In this document: in pieces, positions 16,659 to 24,276 of the stretch
Numbering within the stretch: position 1 is the first letter of the stretch
Layout: the number at the start of each line of letters is the position of its first letter
NCBI GenBank assembly: GCA_035441325.1
Contig: DAOROA010000003.1
Span: forward strand, 1 to 64,000
Reading direction: 5' to 3'
DNA from: Competibacter_A sp002352125
Lineage (GTDB): Bacteria; Pseudomonadota; Gammaproteobacteria; Competibacterales; Competibacteraceae
Length of the DNA: 64,000 bases
Made by a program: the position numbers and the translations under genes
The notes under the pieces: model-generated
Database searches by the model: none
Seen by the model: the letters and a program-made list of their open reading frames with translations, nothing else
Told to the model about the DNA's origin: nothing

Positions 16659-17761
16659 GCGCGCATTTGCTCAGTGCCCCCCACGCGCACGCGCCGGACA
16701 GCGTACCGCACATCATGAGCTTGGTGTTGCTGGCGGTGGCGCCGGCGACGCTGTACGGCATCGTTTTATTCGGTTGGCCGGCGCTGAACTTGTTCGTGAT
16801 CACGATCCTGGCGTGCTTGTTGTGCGAGGCGGTTTGTCTGCGACTGGCCGGGCATCCGGTGCGGTCGTTTTTGCTGGACGGCTCTGCTTTGTTGACCGGA
16901 GTTTTGTTGGCCTTGTCGCTGCCGCCTTGGGCGCCGTGGTGGATCGGCGTGGTCGGCGGTTTTTTCGCCATCGTGGTCGGCAAGCAGGTGTTCGGCGGGA
17001 TCGGCCAAAACATTTTCAATCCGGCGATGCTGGCACGGGTGGCGCTGTTGGTGTCGTTTCCGGTCGAAATGACGCTCTGGTTGGAACCGCGCCCGCTGTT
17101 TTCCAGTCACGCGCCCGGTTTTCTGGAGGGGTTGGCGATCACGTTTGGCGGTATCCCCGATATCGATGCGGTGAGCGGTGCCACCATCCTGGGGCGCATC
17201 CGCACCGAATTGGGCATGTCCCATACGCTCAGCCAAATCCTGCCCGGTCATTATCAGTCTGGAACCGCCGCGCTGGGTTGGACCGGTGGCAGCCTGGGTG
17301 AAACCTCCGATTTGCTGGCTTTGCTGGGAGGACTCTGGCTGTTGTACCGGCGAGTTATGACCTGGCACGTTCCGGTCGCCATGTTGACGGCGGTATTGGT
17401 GCTATCCAGCGGCCTGCATTGGCTGAATCCCGAACGGTTCGCCGGCCCGATGGTGCATTTACTGTCGGGTGGTCTGATGTTGGGCGCGTTCTTTTTCGCC
17501 ACCGATCCGGTGACCTCGCCGACTACCAAAATGGGGCAACTGATCTTCGGCGCTGGCTGTGGCGCATTGGTGTACATCATCCGCACTTGGGGCGGCTATC
17601 CCGAGGGCGTGGCGTTCGCCGTGGTGTTGATGAATGCGGCGACGCCGTTGATCGACCATTACGTTCGCCCGCGCATCTACGGGCGCACTTGGCGCGGCCA
17701 GTCGCGGCCGGTGCCCGAACGCGCCAAACGTCCGCCTATCGGATCGGGAGAAGCCGAATGA
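16655..17761 (+). CDS. rnfD: Rnf complex subunit D, flavinylated membrane protein
   Basis: Membrane subunit of 368 residues with about eight to nine transmembrane helices and a covalently bound FMN. The flavinylation motif is seen as VSGATIL near residue 175, in the loop before GRIRTELG. The start is GTG 16655, overlapping the rnfC stop as GTGA, with ggag upstream; longer open reading upstream is only an out-of-frame overlap with rnfC. The 3' end overlaps rnfG as ATGA, so translation is likely coupled through C, D and G. Confidence 0.95.
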   Translation: MSAHLLSAPHAHAPDSVPHIMSLVLLAVAPATLYGIVLFGWPALNLFVITILACLLCEAVCLRLAGHPVRSFLLDGSALLTGVLLALSLPPWAPWWIGVVGGFFAIVVGKQVFGGIGQNIFNPAMLARVALLVSFPVEMTLWLEPRPLFSSHAPGFLEGLAITFGGIPDIDAVSGATILGRIRTELGMSHTLSQILPGHYQSGTAALGWTGGSLGETSDLLALLGGLWLLYRRVMTWHVPVAMLTAVLVLSSGLHWLNPERFAGPMVHLLSGGLMLGAFFFATDPVTSPTTKMGQLIFGAGCGALVYIIRTWGGYPEGVAFAVVLMNAATPLIDHYVRPRIYGRTWRGQSRPVPERAKRPPIGSGEAE

Positions 17762-18447
17762 ACCTGTGGTTCCTGAAGCCGGAGTATCGGCAACGGCTGA
17801 GCTATCACATCGCATTACTCGGTGGCGTGGCGCTATTGACCAGTGCCGCCATCGGCGTGGCCGATCATTTGACCCGCACCGACATCGCCCAACGTCAGTT
17901 GGAGGATTTGAAAGTCACTCTACAACAAGTTATTCCTCCGCAATATTTCGATAATGACCTGGTGCGCGATACGGTAACCGTCAACGATGACGGCGACCAG
18001 CCGGTGATGGCTTATCGAGCGCGCCGGAGTGGCCAGGTGCAAGCGGTGTGCTATCGGGTCAAGGCACCCGGTTATGGCAATACCGCCATGGTGATCGCCA
18101 TCGGCGTGGATCGCGCCGGTACCCTGCTGGGTGTCAGGGTCGTCAGCCATAACGAGACGCCGGGCCTCGGCGACAAGATCGAATTGAGCAAGTCCAATTG
18201 GATTTTGAGTTTCACCGGGCGCTCGTTGAGCGATCCGCAACCGGACAAATGGGCGGTTAAGAAGGATGGCGGCGTCTTCGATCAATTCACGGGCGCTACC
18301 ATCACACCGCGCGCCGTGGTGAAGGCCGTCAAGAAAGGTTTGGGTTTCTTCGCCGAACATCGGGCGGAATTGCTGGATGAGGCCCCAACCAAGACGGCCC
18401 AGGTGGCGGTATCGCCTGCCCCCAACGGTTCAACGCGCGGCGATTAG
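17758..18447 (+). CDS. rnfG: Rnf complex subunit G, flavinylated
   Basis: Subunit of 229 residues with one N-terminal transmembrane helix (about residues 15-35) and a periplasmic FMN-binding domain. The flavin attachment motif is FTGATITPRAV near residue 180, preceded by ETPGLGDKIE, both diagnostic of RnfG/NqrC-type domains. ATG 17758 overlaps the rnfD stop (ATGA) and has cgggagaag ahead. The start of the longer open frame at 17419 lies inside rnfD and is rejected. Confidence 0.95.
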   Translation: MNLWFLKPEYRQRLSYHIALLGGVALLTSAAIGVADHLTRTDIAQRQLEDLKVTLQQVIPPQYFDNDLVRDTVTVNDDGDQPVMAYRARRSGQVQAVCYRVKAPGYGNTAMVIAIGVDRAGTLLGVRVVSHNETPGLGDKIELSKSNWILSFTGRSLSDPQPDKWAVKKDGGVFDQFTGATITPRAVVKAVKKGLGFFAEHRAELLDEAPTKTAQVAVSPAPNGSTRGD

Positions 18448-18465
18448 CACGAGAAGGAGTAAAAC

Positions 18466-19227
18466 ATGACGACGACCCCGCATTGCGGCGCCGATCCGGC
18501 CGTGGAACCGGTTCCCCAACCAGCTTCCGGCAAAGAGGATTATCGCGGCGTTTTCGCCGACGGTCTCTGGCGCAATAACGTCGTTTTCGCGCAAATGCTG
18601 GCGCTGTGCCCACTGATGGCGGTGACCACCACCGCCACCAACGGCCTCGGCATGGGCGTGGCGACCACGGGTGTGCTGCTCGCTTCCAACATCGCCATCG
18701 CCGGTTGCCGCGACTTGATCAGCCAGGAAGTGCGGATTCCGGTATTCGTGCTGCTGATCGCCTCGCTGGTATCGCTAGCCGACATGGCGATCAATGCCTG
18801 GTTGCACGAATTGTACAAGGTGCTGGGGTTGTTCATCCCCCTGATCGTGGTCAATTGTTCGGTGCTGGGCCGCGCCGAGGTTTTCGCCTCCAAGCGGGCG
18901 GTATTGATCTCGGCGGTGGATGGCTTGGCGATGGGACTCGGTTACACCTTGGCTTTGATTCTGATCGGAGGTTGTCGCGAAATCCTGGGCAGTGCCACCT
19001 TGTTCGCCCACGCCTCATTGCTGTTGGGCGATGGTTTCGCCTTTCTCGAAACCACCCTAATTCCAAATTACAAAGGCTTTCTCTTGATGCTGTTACCGCC
19101 CGGCGGTTTTCTGGTGTTGGGATTCCTGCTGGCCGGCAAGCGGGCGATGGAGCGGCGCTGGGAGCAACGGGCGGCGGCTCGGAGCAAAGCCGAGACGGGA
19201 GGGCAGCAGGCACCATCGACGGCCTGA
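18466..19227 (+). CDS. rnfE: Rnf complex subunit E
   Basis: Integral membrane subunit of 253 residues, related to RnfA, with about six transmembrane segments. Motifs LWRNNVVFAQMLALCPLMAV and FIPLIVVNCSVLGRAE hold the conserved cysteines that in this family coordinate an intramembrane 2Fe-2S cluster with RnfA. The cytosolic N-terminal extension of about 25 residues and basic C terminus are ordinary. A gaaggag ribosome binding site precedes ATG 18466. Confidence 0.95.
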   Translation: MTTTPHCGADPAVEPVPQPASGKEDYRGVFADGLWRNNVVFAQMLALCPLMAVTTTATNGLGMGVATTGVLLASNIAIAGCRDLISQEVRIPVFVLLIASLVSLADMAINAWLHELYKVLGLFIPLIVVNCSVLGRAEVFASKRAVLISAVDGLAMGLGYTLALILIGGCREILGSATLFAHASLLLGDGFAFLETTLIPNYKGFLLMLLPPGGFLVLGFLLAGKRAMERRWEQRAAARSKAETGGQQAPSTA

Positions 19228-19255
19228 TTTTATTTCAAATTTTAAGGAGAGGATC

Positions 19256-19546
19256 ATGCAAGTCAGCGTTGCTTATACCGAGCCGGCACAACAAATCTGG
19301 CTTTCTTTGGACGTGCCCGATGACAGTACGGTGTTTCAAGCCATCGAACGCTCCGGCATTCTGGCGCGTTGTCCGGGCTTGGATTTGAAAAAGAATAAGG
19401 TCGGCATCTTCGGCAAGATCACCAAATTGACTGCGCCGCTCGCCGACGGCGACCGGGTGGAGATCTATCGACCGATCACCGTCGATCCCAAGACCGTGCC
19501 GCAGCGGAAAATCGCTCTGTTGGACGAGGACGAGGACGACGATTAG
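19256..19546 (+). CDS. rnfH: RnfH family protein
   Basis: Small ubiquitin-like (beta-grasp) protein of 96 residues, UPF0125 family. It shows the family pattern VSVAYTEPAQQIW, GIFGKITKLTAPLADGDRVEIYRPI and an acidic C-terminal tail. In rnf clusters of nitrogen fixers RnfH is the last gene; its exact job (assembly or maturation) is not settled. The ribosome binding site aaggagagg precedes ATG 19256. No clear terminator is visible downstream. Confidence 0.93.
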   Translation: MQVSVAYTEPAQQIWLSLDVPDDSTVFQAIERSGILARCPGLDLKKNKVGIFGKITKLTAPLADGDRVEIYRPITVDPKTVPQRKIALLDEDEDDD

Positions 19547-19699
19547 AGAACTAATAGCAAAACAAACTGTTATCACTGATTTTGCGTGGAAGATCCCGCT
19601 CTTCAGGCCGGAGATGTAGAGCGGCGCACCGCACAAAGCGCGGTTACTCATGCGGCGGTTACTGCCGTTCAGTGTACTGCCGCAACACCTCGATGGGCG

Positions 19700-19940
19700 C
19701 ACCGCCGCCCGCGTCACCCCTAACCGCGCCGCCCGCTCGTACTGATAGGCATCCGGGAATAATCCCGCAAATCTTGTTTCAATCCCTCTAGGTCCAGCTT
19801 GCGCCGCCGAAACCCTGACGGCTTGCGCTCGATCCGCTTGAGCCAGCGCATCACGCTCGCTTTTCCCACTGCAAGGTAGCCGGTTACCGCCGACGCAAGC
19901 CGCCGAAACTCGACGGTGGGTGCAGGTTCAAGCCCGGAAG
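19700..19940 (-). pseudogene. IS630-family transposase remnant
   Basis: Reading the minus strand from about 19940 gives VGKASVMRWLKRIERKPSG, then FRRRKLDLEGLKQDLRDY, and after a frame change PDAYQYERAARLGVTRAAVR. These two blocks are the N-terminal helix-turn-helix region of IS630-type transposases. The frame break lies near 19755, and both the first residues and the catalytic DDE domain are absent. It is a dead fragment, touching the small inverted-repeat element at 19946. Confidence 0.7.
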
Positions 19941-19945
19941 GGTAG

Positions 19946-20082
19946 GGTAGTGGATCAAAGTCGAACGTTCAGATTCATGGCAGTGCGGCATGATGAGCGG
20001 GACAGACTGCTAACAGAGCGGCTATCTATTAAGGATAACCCTTAATCATCTAGCAGAAAACATTCGTTTTTGCACCACTACC
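19946..20082 (+). repeat. Small inverted-repeat element (MITE-like), copy 1
   Basis: A 137-bp unit bounded by GGTAGTGG (19946-19953) and CCACTACC (20075-20082). The two ends are imperfect inverted repeats over about 22 bases. An equally long copy, about 88 % identical by eye over the 118-bp stretch compared base by base, lies in reverse orientation at 53439-53575 without insertions or deletions. It has no own gene; a non-autonomous transposable element is the simplest reading. No clear target duplication was seen. Confidence 0.75.
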
Positions 20083-20084
20083 AA

Positions 20085-20258
20085 CGGTGTTTCAGATTGT
20101 AACTTGTGAATTACAAGCAGGTTGGATTTGGAACCTACTCACCATGCATGCCCACCTTTCTGATGTTCGCTCGGTGTTTCAGATTGTAACTTGTGAAGTA
20201 TAAGCAGGTTGGATTTGGAACCTACTCACCATGCATGCCCACTTTTTTTGGTATTCGC
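20085..20258. repeat. Two tandem copies of an ~87-bp unit
   Basis: The cores 20085-20155 and 20172-20242 (71 bp each) differ at two positions, and the 16-17 bases after each core are also similar. Each unit can fold into two hairpins: CTTGT/ACAAG, kept in copy 2 as CTTGT/ATAAG through a G-U pair, and AGGTT/AACCT. An outer GGTG/CACC pair could enclose them. The block sits between the MITE-like element and the cytochrome bd genes. Its role is unknown. Confidence 0.8.
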
Positions 20259-20378
20259 TGAAGGCCGTATCCTCTTCGAAACGTTGGTTTCATATTAAAA
20301 GTTTGGGCCAATATTTATTGGCATAGCGCTTGCTTTTTTATGCTAAAGCGATTGTGCAATAAATTTGAGGACTCGCAA

Positions 20379-20534
20379 ATGAAATCATCTGGCGATTTGC
20401 TGGAAGATGACTTCGATTCCAGATTTGTTAATTTCAAACGTTTCCTTTGGTTTGCAGGTCTTTATCTCGGGTCATTGATCTCGATAGGTGGATTGGCGAA
20501 TGGGATTAATTGGGTATTGCATTGGCTCGTCTAG
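20379..20534 (+). CDS. Small single-span membrane protein next to cydA
   Basis: A 51-residue protein with an acidic N terminus (SSGDLLEDDFDSRF) and one transmembrane helix (RFLWFAGLYLGSLISIGGLA region). ATG 20379 is chosen over 20340 because gagg stands 9 bases upstream. The helix resembles the short DUF2474/CydZ-type proteins encoded beside cyanide-insensitive bd oxidases, by pattern only. It lies 67 bases ahead of cydA, so it could be a small accessory subunit of that oxidase. Confidence 0.6.
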   Translation: MKSSGDLLEDDFDSRFVNFKRFLWFAGLYLGSLISIGGLANGINWVLHWLV

Positions 20535-20601
20535 TGCGAAATTAAATATAATGGGCTAGTGAAGTCACTATTTTACCATGTAATTTGGAGTAATGATCGA
20601 T

Positions 20602-21963
20602 ATGGAATATACCAGCATATTTTTATCTCGGGCACAGTTTGGTTTTACAGCAAGTTTCCATATTATTTTTCCATGTTTTATTATCGGGTTAAGTTTTTAT
20701 TTGCTGCTCATGGAAATTTTTTGGCTAAAAACAAAACGGTTATTATACCAAGTTCAGTATCGATTTTGGTTAAAATTTTTTGTCGGTGCATTTGTTATCG
20801 GAATACTGACCGGAGTTGTGCTCTCTTATCAGCTAGACACGCTGTTTAAAGAATTTTATTTTCAAATGGCGGAAGTATTGGTACCTATTCGTAAGGTGGA
20901 GTTTATCAATGCAATGCTATTAGAGGCTGGTTTTTTGGGGGTCATGTTGCTGGGATGGGAGCGGGTCGGTGATCGTCTGCACTTTGTGGCTACACTAGCC
21001 TTTTGTATAGGTATATTAGTCGCGGCTGTTTGCATTTTATCGCGAAATTCTTGGATGCAAACCCCCGCTGGATTTGAGATCGTCAAGGGAGAAATTCGGC
21101 TCGCTAACTGGATAGCGGTTATTCTGAATCCTTCATTCCCCTACCGTTTCACACACATGATCGGTGCTGCACTACTAAACACTTCCTTAGTTATTCTTGG
21201 TGTTTCAGCTTGGTATTTTTTACGAGGTCGGCACCAGGGGTTTGCCCAATATGGAATACGGGTTGCAATAATAAGTTTGGCTGTACTTGCTCCATTGCAA
21301 TTGTTGTCTGGAGATTTGCACGGTTTGAATACCCGCCAGTATCAACCAGTTAAGCTAGCAGCTATGGAAGGGCTTTGGGATACTACCCGTGGCGCACCTT
21401 TAATTCTATTTGCCCTTCCCGATCCTGAGCGAGAACAGAATCGCTATTCCGTCGAAATTCCATTGCTTGCCAGTGTTATTATTACTCACGATCCGAACGG
21501 TGAGATTCTCGGATTGAAGGACGTGCCCAAAGAAAATCGACCCAACGTTCCACTGGTCTTTTTCAGCTTTCGGGTGATGGTAGCAGCAGGTTTACTGATT
21601 ATCGCTATAGAATTAATTGGACTATATCTACTGCGTCGGCAGTGTCTATATCAAAGTCGCTGGTTTCTCTGGCTCTGCTGCATGGCTATTCCAAGTGGTT
21701 TTGTGGCAACCATCGCAGGCTGGTGCGTTTCCGAAGCTGGTCGGCAGCCGTGGGTAGTGCATGGCTTGTTGCGAACGACAGAGGTAATCGACGCTTATGC
21801 TGCCACTCAAGTCCCAAAATCACTCGGTATCATTGGTGTTAGCTATGCAATCTTGTTGATCTTGTTTCTGATATATCTGTGGCAGGTCATTCTTGCGGGG
21901 CCCTCGTCAGATGCCGACCACGAGTTTTCGCTGACCGCACTTGCTAGCGAACCGTCTCGCTGA
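20602..21963 (+). CDS. cydA: Cytochrome bd-type quinol oxidase subunit I, orphan
   Basis: Membrane haem protein of 453 residues that would oxidise quinol and reduce oxygen. Ligand positions match E. coli CydA closely: His20 (b595), Glu100 and Glu108, His185 and Met326 (b558), and the quinol-site Lys251 and Glu256 in QPVKLAAMEG; the GRQPW motif is at 380-384. The Q-loop is short, as in CioA-type enzymes. ATG 20602 is preferred since GGAG is 11 bases away; ATG 20593 would leave only 2 bases. No subunit II gene follows: the next gene is a haloperoxidase. Base composition is much more AT-rich than the flanking chromosome, suggesting transfer. Confidence 0.88.
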   Translation: MEYTSIFLSRAQFGFTASFHIIFPCFIIGLSFYLLLMEIFWLKTKRLLYQVQYRFWLKFFVGAFVIGILTGVVLSYQLDTLFKEFYFQMAEVLVPIRKVEFINAMLLEAGFLGVMLLGWERVGDRLHFVATLAFCIGILVAAVCILSRNSWMQTPAGFEIVKGEIRLANWIAVILNPSFPYRFTHMIGAALLNTSLVILGVSAWYFLRGRHQGFAQYGIRVAIISLAVLAPLQLLSGDLHGLNTRQYQPVKLAAMEGLWDTTRGAPLILFALPDPEREQNRYSVEIPLLASVIITHDPNGEILGLKDVPKENRPNVPLVFFSFRVMVAAGLLIIAIELIGLYLLRRQCLYQSRWFLWLCCMAIPSGFVATIAGWCVSEAGRQPWVVHGLLRTTEVIDAYAATQVPKSLGIIGVSYAILLILFLIYLWQVILAGPSSDADHEFSLTALASEPSR

Positions 21964-22375
21964 ACTGGAGAGGAAACGGTATAGATTTTGATCTTAAGCG
22001 CCTGCCAAAACAGATTGACATGATTTGGAAAGATAATTGATCTTTCATCAAAGATAGCTTTGGGCCGTTATGAGAAATTTGCAATAAGCTCTATTAAGAG
22101 AATTTGATCCTAAGAGTAGTGAGTTCTTCTTATGGAGTAATAGGGTGTTTAATATGGTTTGCTTTTGTGTATTAGATTTGAAGGAGGATTCATGCGGTGC
22201 GAATGCTGAAGGCAGGTTATTGTATAAACCTAATCAATTTTTAGGCATATTTAGATGTTAAGGAGTTTTTTCGATTCTGATAATTTTCTAGCCTGTAAAG
22301 GTGGGAAATATGGTGCGCGAGCCGCTGCGTGCTCTGATTTTGCTCAAACGGTATCACAAAAAAGGAGAAATTGTT
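21964..22375. other. Gene-poor AT-rich spacer after cydA
   Basis: No cydB or recognisable remnant was found in any frame. The spacer holds one perfect ribosome binding site (aaggagg, 22181-22187) before a five-codon reading frame MRCEC (22192-22209), and several short AT-rich inverted repeats. The haloperoxidase promoter presumably lies here. Confidence 0.5.
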
Positions 22376-24130
22376 ATGACACTTCCGAGACCAAATTTTG
22401 ATGAAGGCTTCAAGCCAGAGTCGCCTCTGGATGATACATTATTCATTGGAAATTTTCATAAGACGTTACCACATAATGAGTTTGGAGAGGTGGTTGCAGA
22501 TGCTTATCGAAAATTCGAGCGCATCTGTATCGAGATTGAAGCCGGTGCGCCGGTCAACTTTGAAGAGGTTCCAAAAGGTACAGGCACTTTTGCACCAGGA
22601 ATTAATAAAGCTTTAGAAAGTACGGCAAAATTCACCAGTCCGTTAGCGGGCGCCGCCACCGAGGAGCACGGCCCTGATCCGAAAGATTTGGAGATGCCAC
22701 CTGCGCCAGGAATTCGCTCGAAGAGCACCGCTGCGGAAATGGTTGAATTGTATTGGATGGCGTTGTTACGTGATAAGGCTCTTGCAAATTTTGAAGAAGA
22801 TGTAGATGTGCAAGCGGCCGTTAATGACGTGAAAAATGCGTTCACTGTGGCGTTAAGTAGCGGTGAACCGTTTGGTCGACTTCAATTAGGTTTAGATTTA
22901 CCACAGAAGAATGGTTCCCTTGATCTCCAGTTAAACTCATTGTTCAGAAGTGGACTTCATGATGAGGAGCATGGCCCGCTGATTAGCCAGTTCTTTATCC
23001 GTGATATTCGGTATGGAGTACAAAACATAAGGCAACGCCAAAAGCCTTACTTGAGGGAGAAGAATTTTTTGATCAATCATGAGAGCTGGCTGCATGCACA
23101 GAACACCGGTAAAGATAAATTTGGTCGTGACTACAGTAACTGTAACAATTATGCTGATCAACTGGCTGGCCGGGAGGTTTATTACCATAGTAAGAGCCGA
23201 TACATCTCAACCATGCGAGATCTAGCGCGCTTCGTGAATCGGGATGCGCTGCATCAAGCTTATTTTAATACCGCCTTGTTTCTTGATTCGATTGGTGCGC
23301 CGCTCGATGATGGTAATCCATATAAGGGTGGCCGATATAGTCGAGAAGGCGGGTTTGCGACGCTTGGCGGCCCCGATTTGCTGACTTTGGTGTCTGAAGT
23401 GGCGAGTCGTGCGCTTAAGGTTGTCTGGCGGCAGAAGTGGTTGGTTCATCGTCGAGCAAGGCCAGAGGTTTATGGGGGTCTTCTACAAATGCAGTTTAAC
23501 GGGTTGAACTGTACGAAGCGCTCCTATGGGTTGCCTGATTTGGCTGCTAAATCAGCTGCCGTTAGCAGGCTACTTTCAACCGACAAGAAGGCTAATCCGG
23601 CTGCTACCGGAACGTATTTTCTGCCTATGGCTTTCTCCGCCGGATCGCCGTCTCATCCTGCGTATGGAGCCGGTCATGCTACGGTTGCTGGTGCTTGTGT
23701 CACGGTGCTTAAAGCGTGGTTCGACGAAGATGCGAAGCTCGGCGCTGTCATCAAAAAGGCAAGGGAGGATAGCAAGGACCCCGGCGAGATTCAGTATCTT
23801 CTGAAGCCGGGCACTCACAAAGGCGGCGAAGATTTTGATGATCCTACGGAATACGATATGAACAAAGCATCCGAGGAAGCAGAGGCCATGAAAATGACGG
23901 TTGGCGGCGAACTGAACAAGATCGCTAGCAACGTGGCCATGGGCCGCAGCATGGGGGGTGTTCACTGGCGTAGCGATAACACGCGAAGCCTGCGGCTCGG
24001 TGAAAGGATAGCGATCGAAATCTTGCGTAAACGCACGATGGAGTATGCGGAAAGACCAGTGTCATTCACTTTCCGTGCCTTCGACCGCCATATGGTTCAT
24101 ATAACACAGGGCCAGGTAGTGGAATTCTGA
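22376..24130 (+). CDS. Vanadium-dependent haloperoxidase
   Basis: Acid-phosphatase-fold enzyme that uses vanadate and H2O2 to oxidise halide. The 584-residue protein shows the vanadate-binding set: Lys354 and Arg362 (QKWLVHRRARPE), the loop HPAYGAGHATVAGA with Gly433 and His434, and Arg524 with His530 (GRSMGGVHWRSD). The usual Ser before Gly-His is Ala432 here. No signal peptide is seen, so it is probably cytosolic. ATG 22376 is set by aaaggagaa; the upstream open frame to 22301 lacks a ribosome binding site. The GC content is low at the start and rises towards the 3' end. Confidence 0.87.
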   Translation: MTLPRPNFDEGFKPESPLDDTLFIGNFHKTLPHNEFGEVVADAYRKFERICIEIEAGAPVNFEEVPKGTGTFAPGINKALESTAKFTSPLAGAATEEHGPDPKDLEMPPAPGIRSKSTAAEMVELYWMALLRDKALANFEEDVDVQAAVNDVKNAFTVALSSGEPFGRLQLGLDLPQKNGSLDLQLNSLFRSGLHDEEHGPLISQFFIRDIRYGVQNIRQRQKPYLREKNFLINHESWLHAQNTGKDKFGRDYSNCNNYADQLAGREVYYHSKSRYISTMRDLARFVNRDALHQAYFNTALFLDSIGAPLDDGNPYKGGRYSREGGFATLGGPDLLTLVSEVASRALKVVWRQKWLVHRRARPEVYGGLLQMQFNGLNCTKRSYGLPDLAAKSAAVSRLLSTDKKANPAATGTYFLPMAFSAGSPSHPAYGAGHATVAGACVTVLKAWFDEDAKLGAVIKKAREDSKDPGEIQYLLKPGTHKGGEDFDDPTEYDMNKASEEAEAMKMTVGGELNKIASNVAMGRSMGGVHWRSDNTRSLRLGERIAIEILRKRTMEYAERPVSFTFRAFDRHMVHITQGQVVEF

Positions 24131-24141
24131 AAACATATCGG

Positions 24142-24191
24142 CGAGCACCAAACAACGTGCTCGGGGGCGCACCGCTTTATGGTACGCCCCC
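24142..24191. terminator. Double hairpin between convergent genes
   Basis: Stem cgagcac/gtgctcg (24142-24148 with 24157-24163) and a second stem gggggcg/cgccccc (24163-24169 with 24185-24191) extended by acc/ggt. They lie between the convergent haloperoxidase and acylase genes and probably end transcription. Confidence 0.6.
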
Positions 24192-24276
24192 ATTTAGGTG
24201 TACGAAAGGATTCACCGCCATCTGCCGAAGAAAGGCTCAGAGGCTGCACGAAGCACCTTTTGCACTCCAGCCCCAA

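Noticed and set aside
19921..19940. tRNA T-arm
   Set aside because: A ggttcaagcc string resembles a T-loop, but arms do not pair and no cloverleaf can be drawn; it belongs to the IS630 remnant.
20085..20258. CRISPR array
   Set aside because: Only two copies, units far longer than CRISPR repeats, similar spacers, and no cas gene in the window.
21964..22375. Decayed cydB
   Set aside because: Reading the spacer in all frames gave no stretch resembling subunit II of cytochrome bd.
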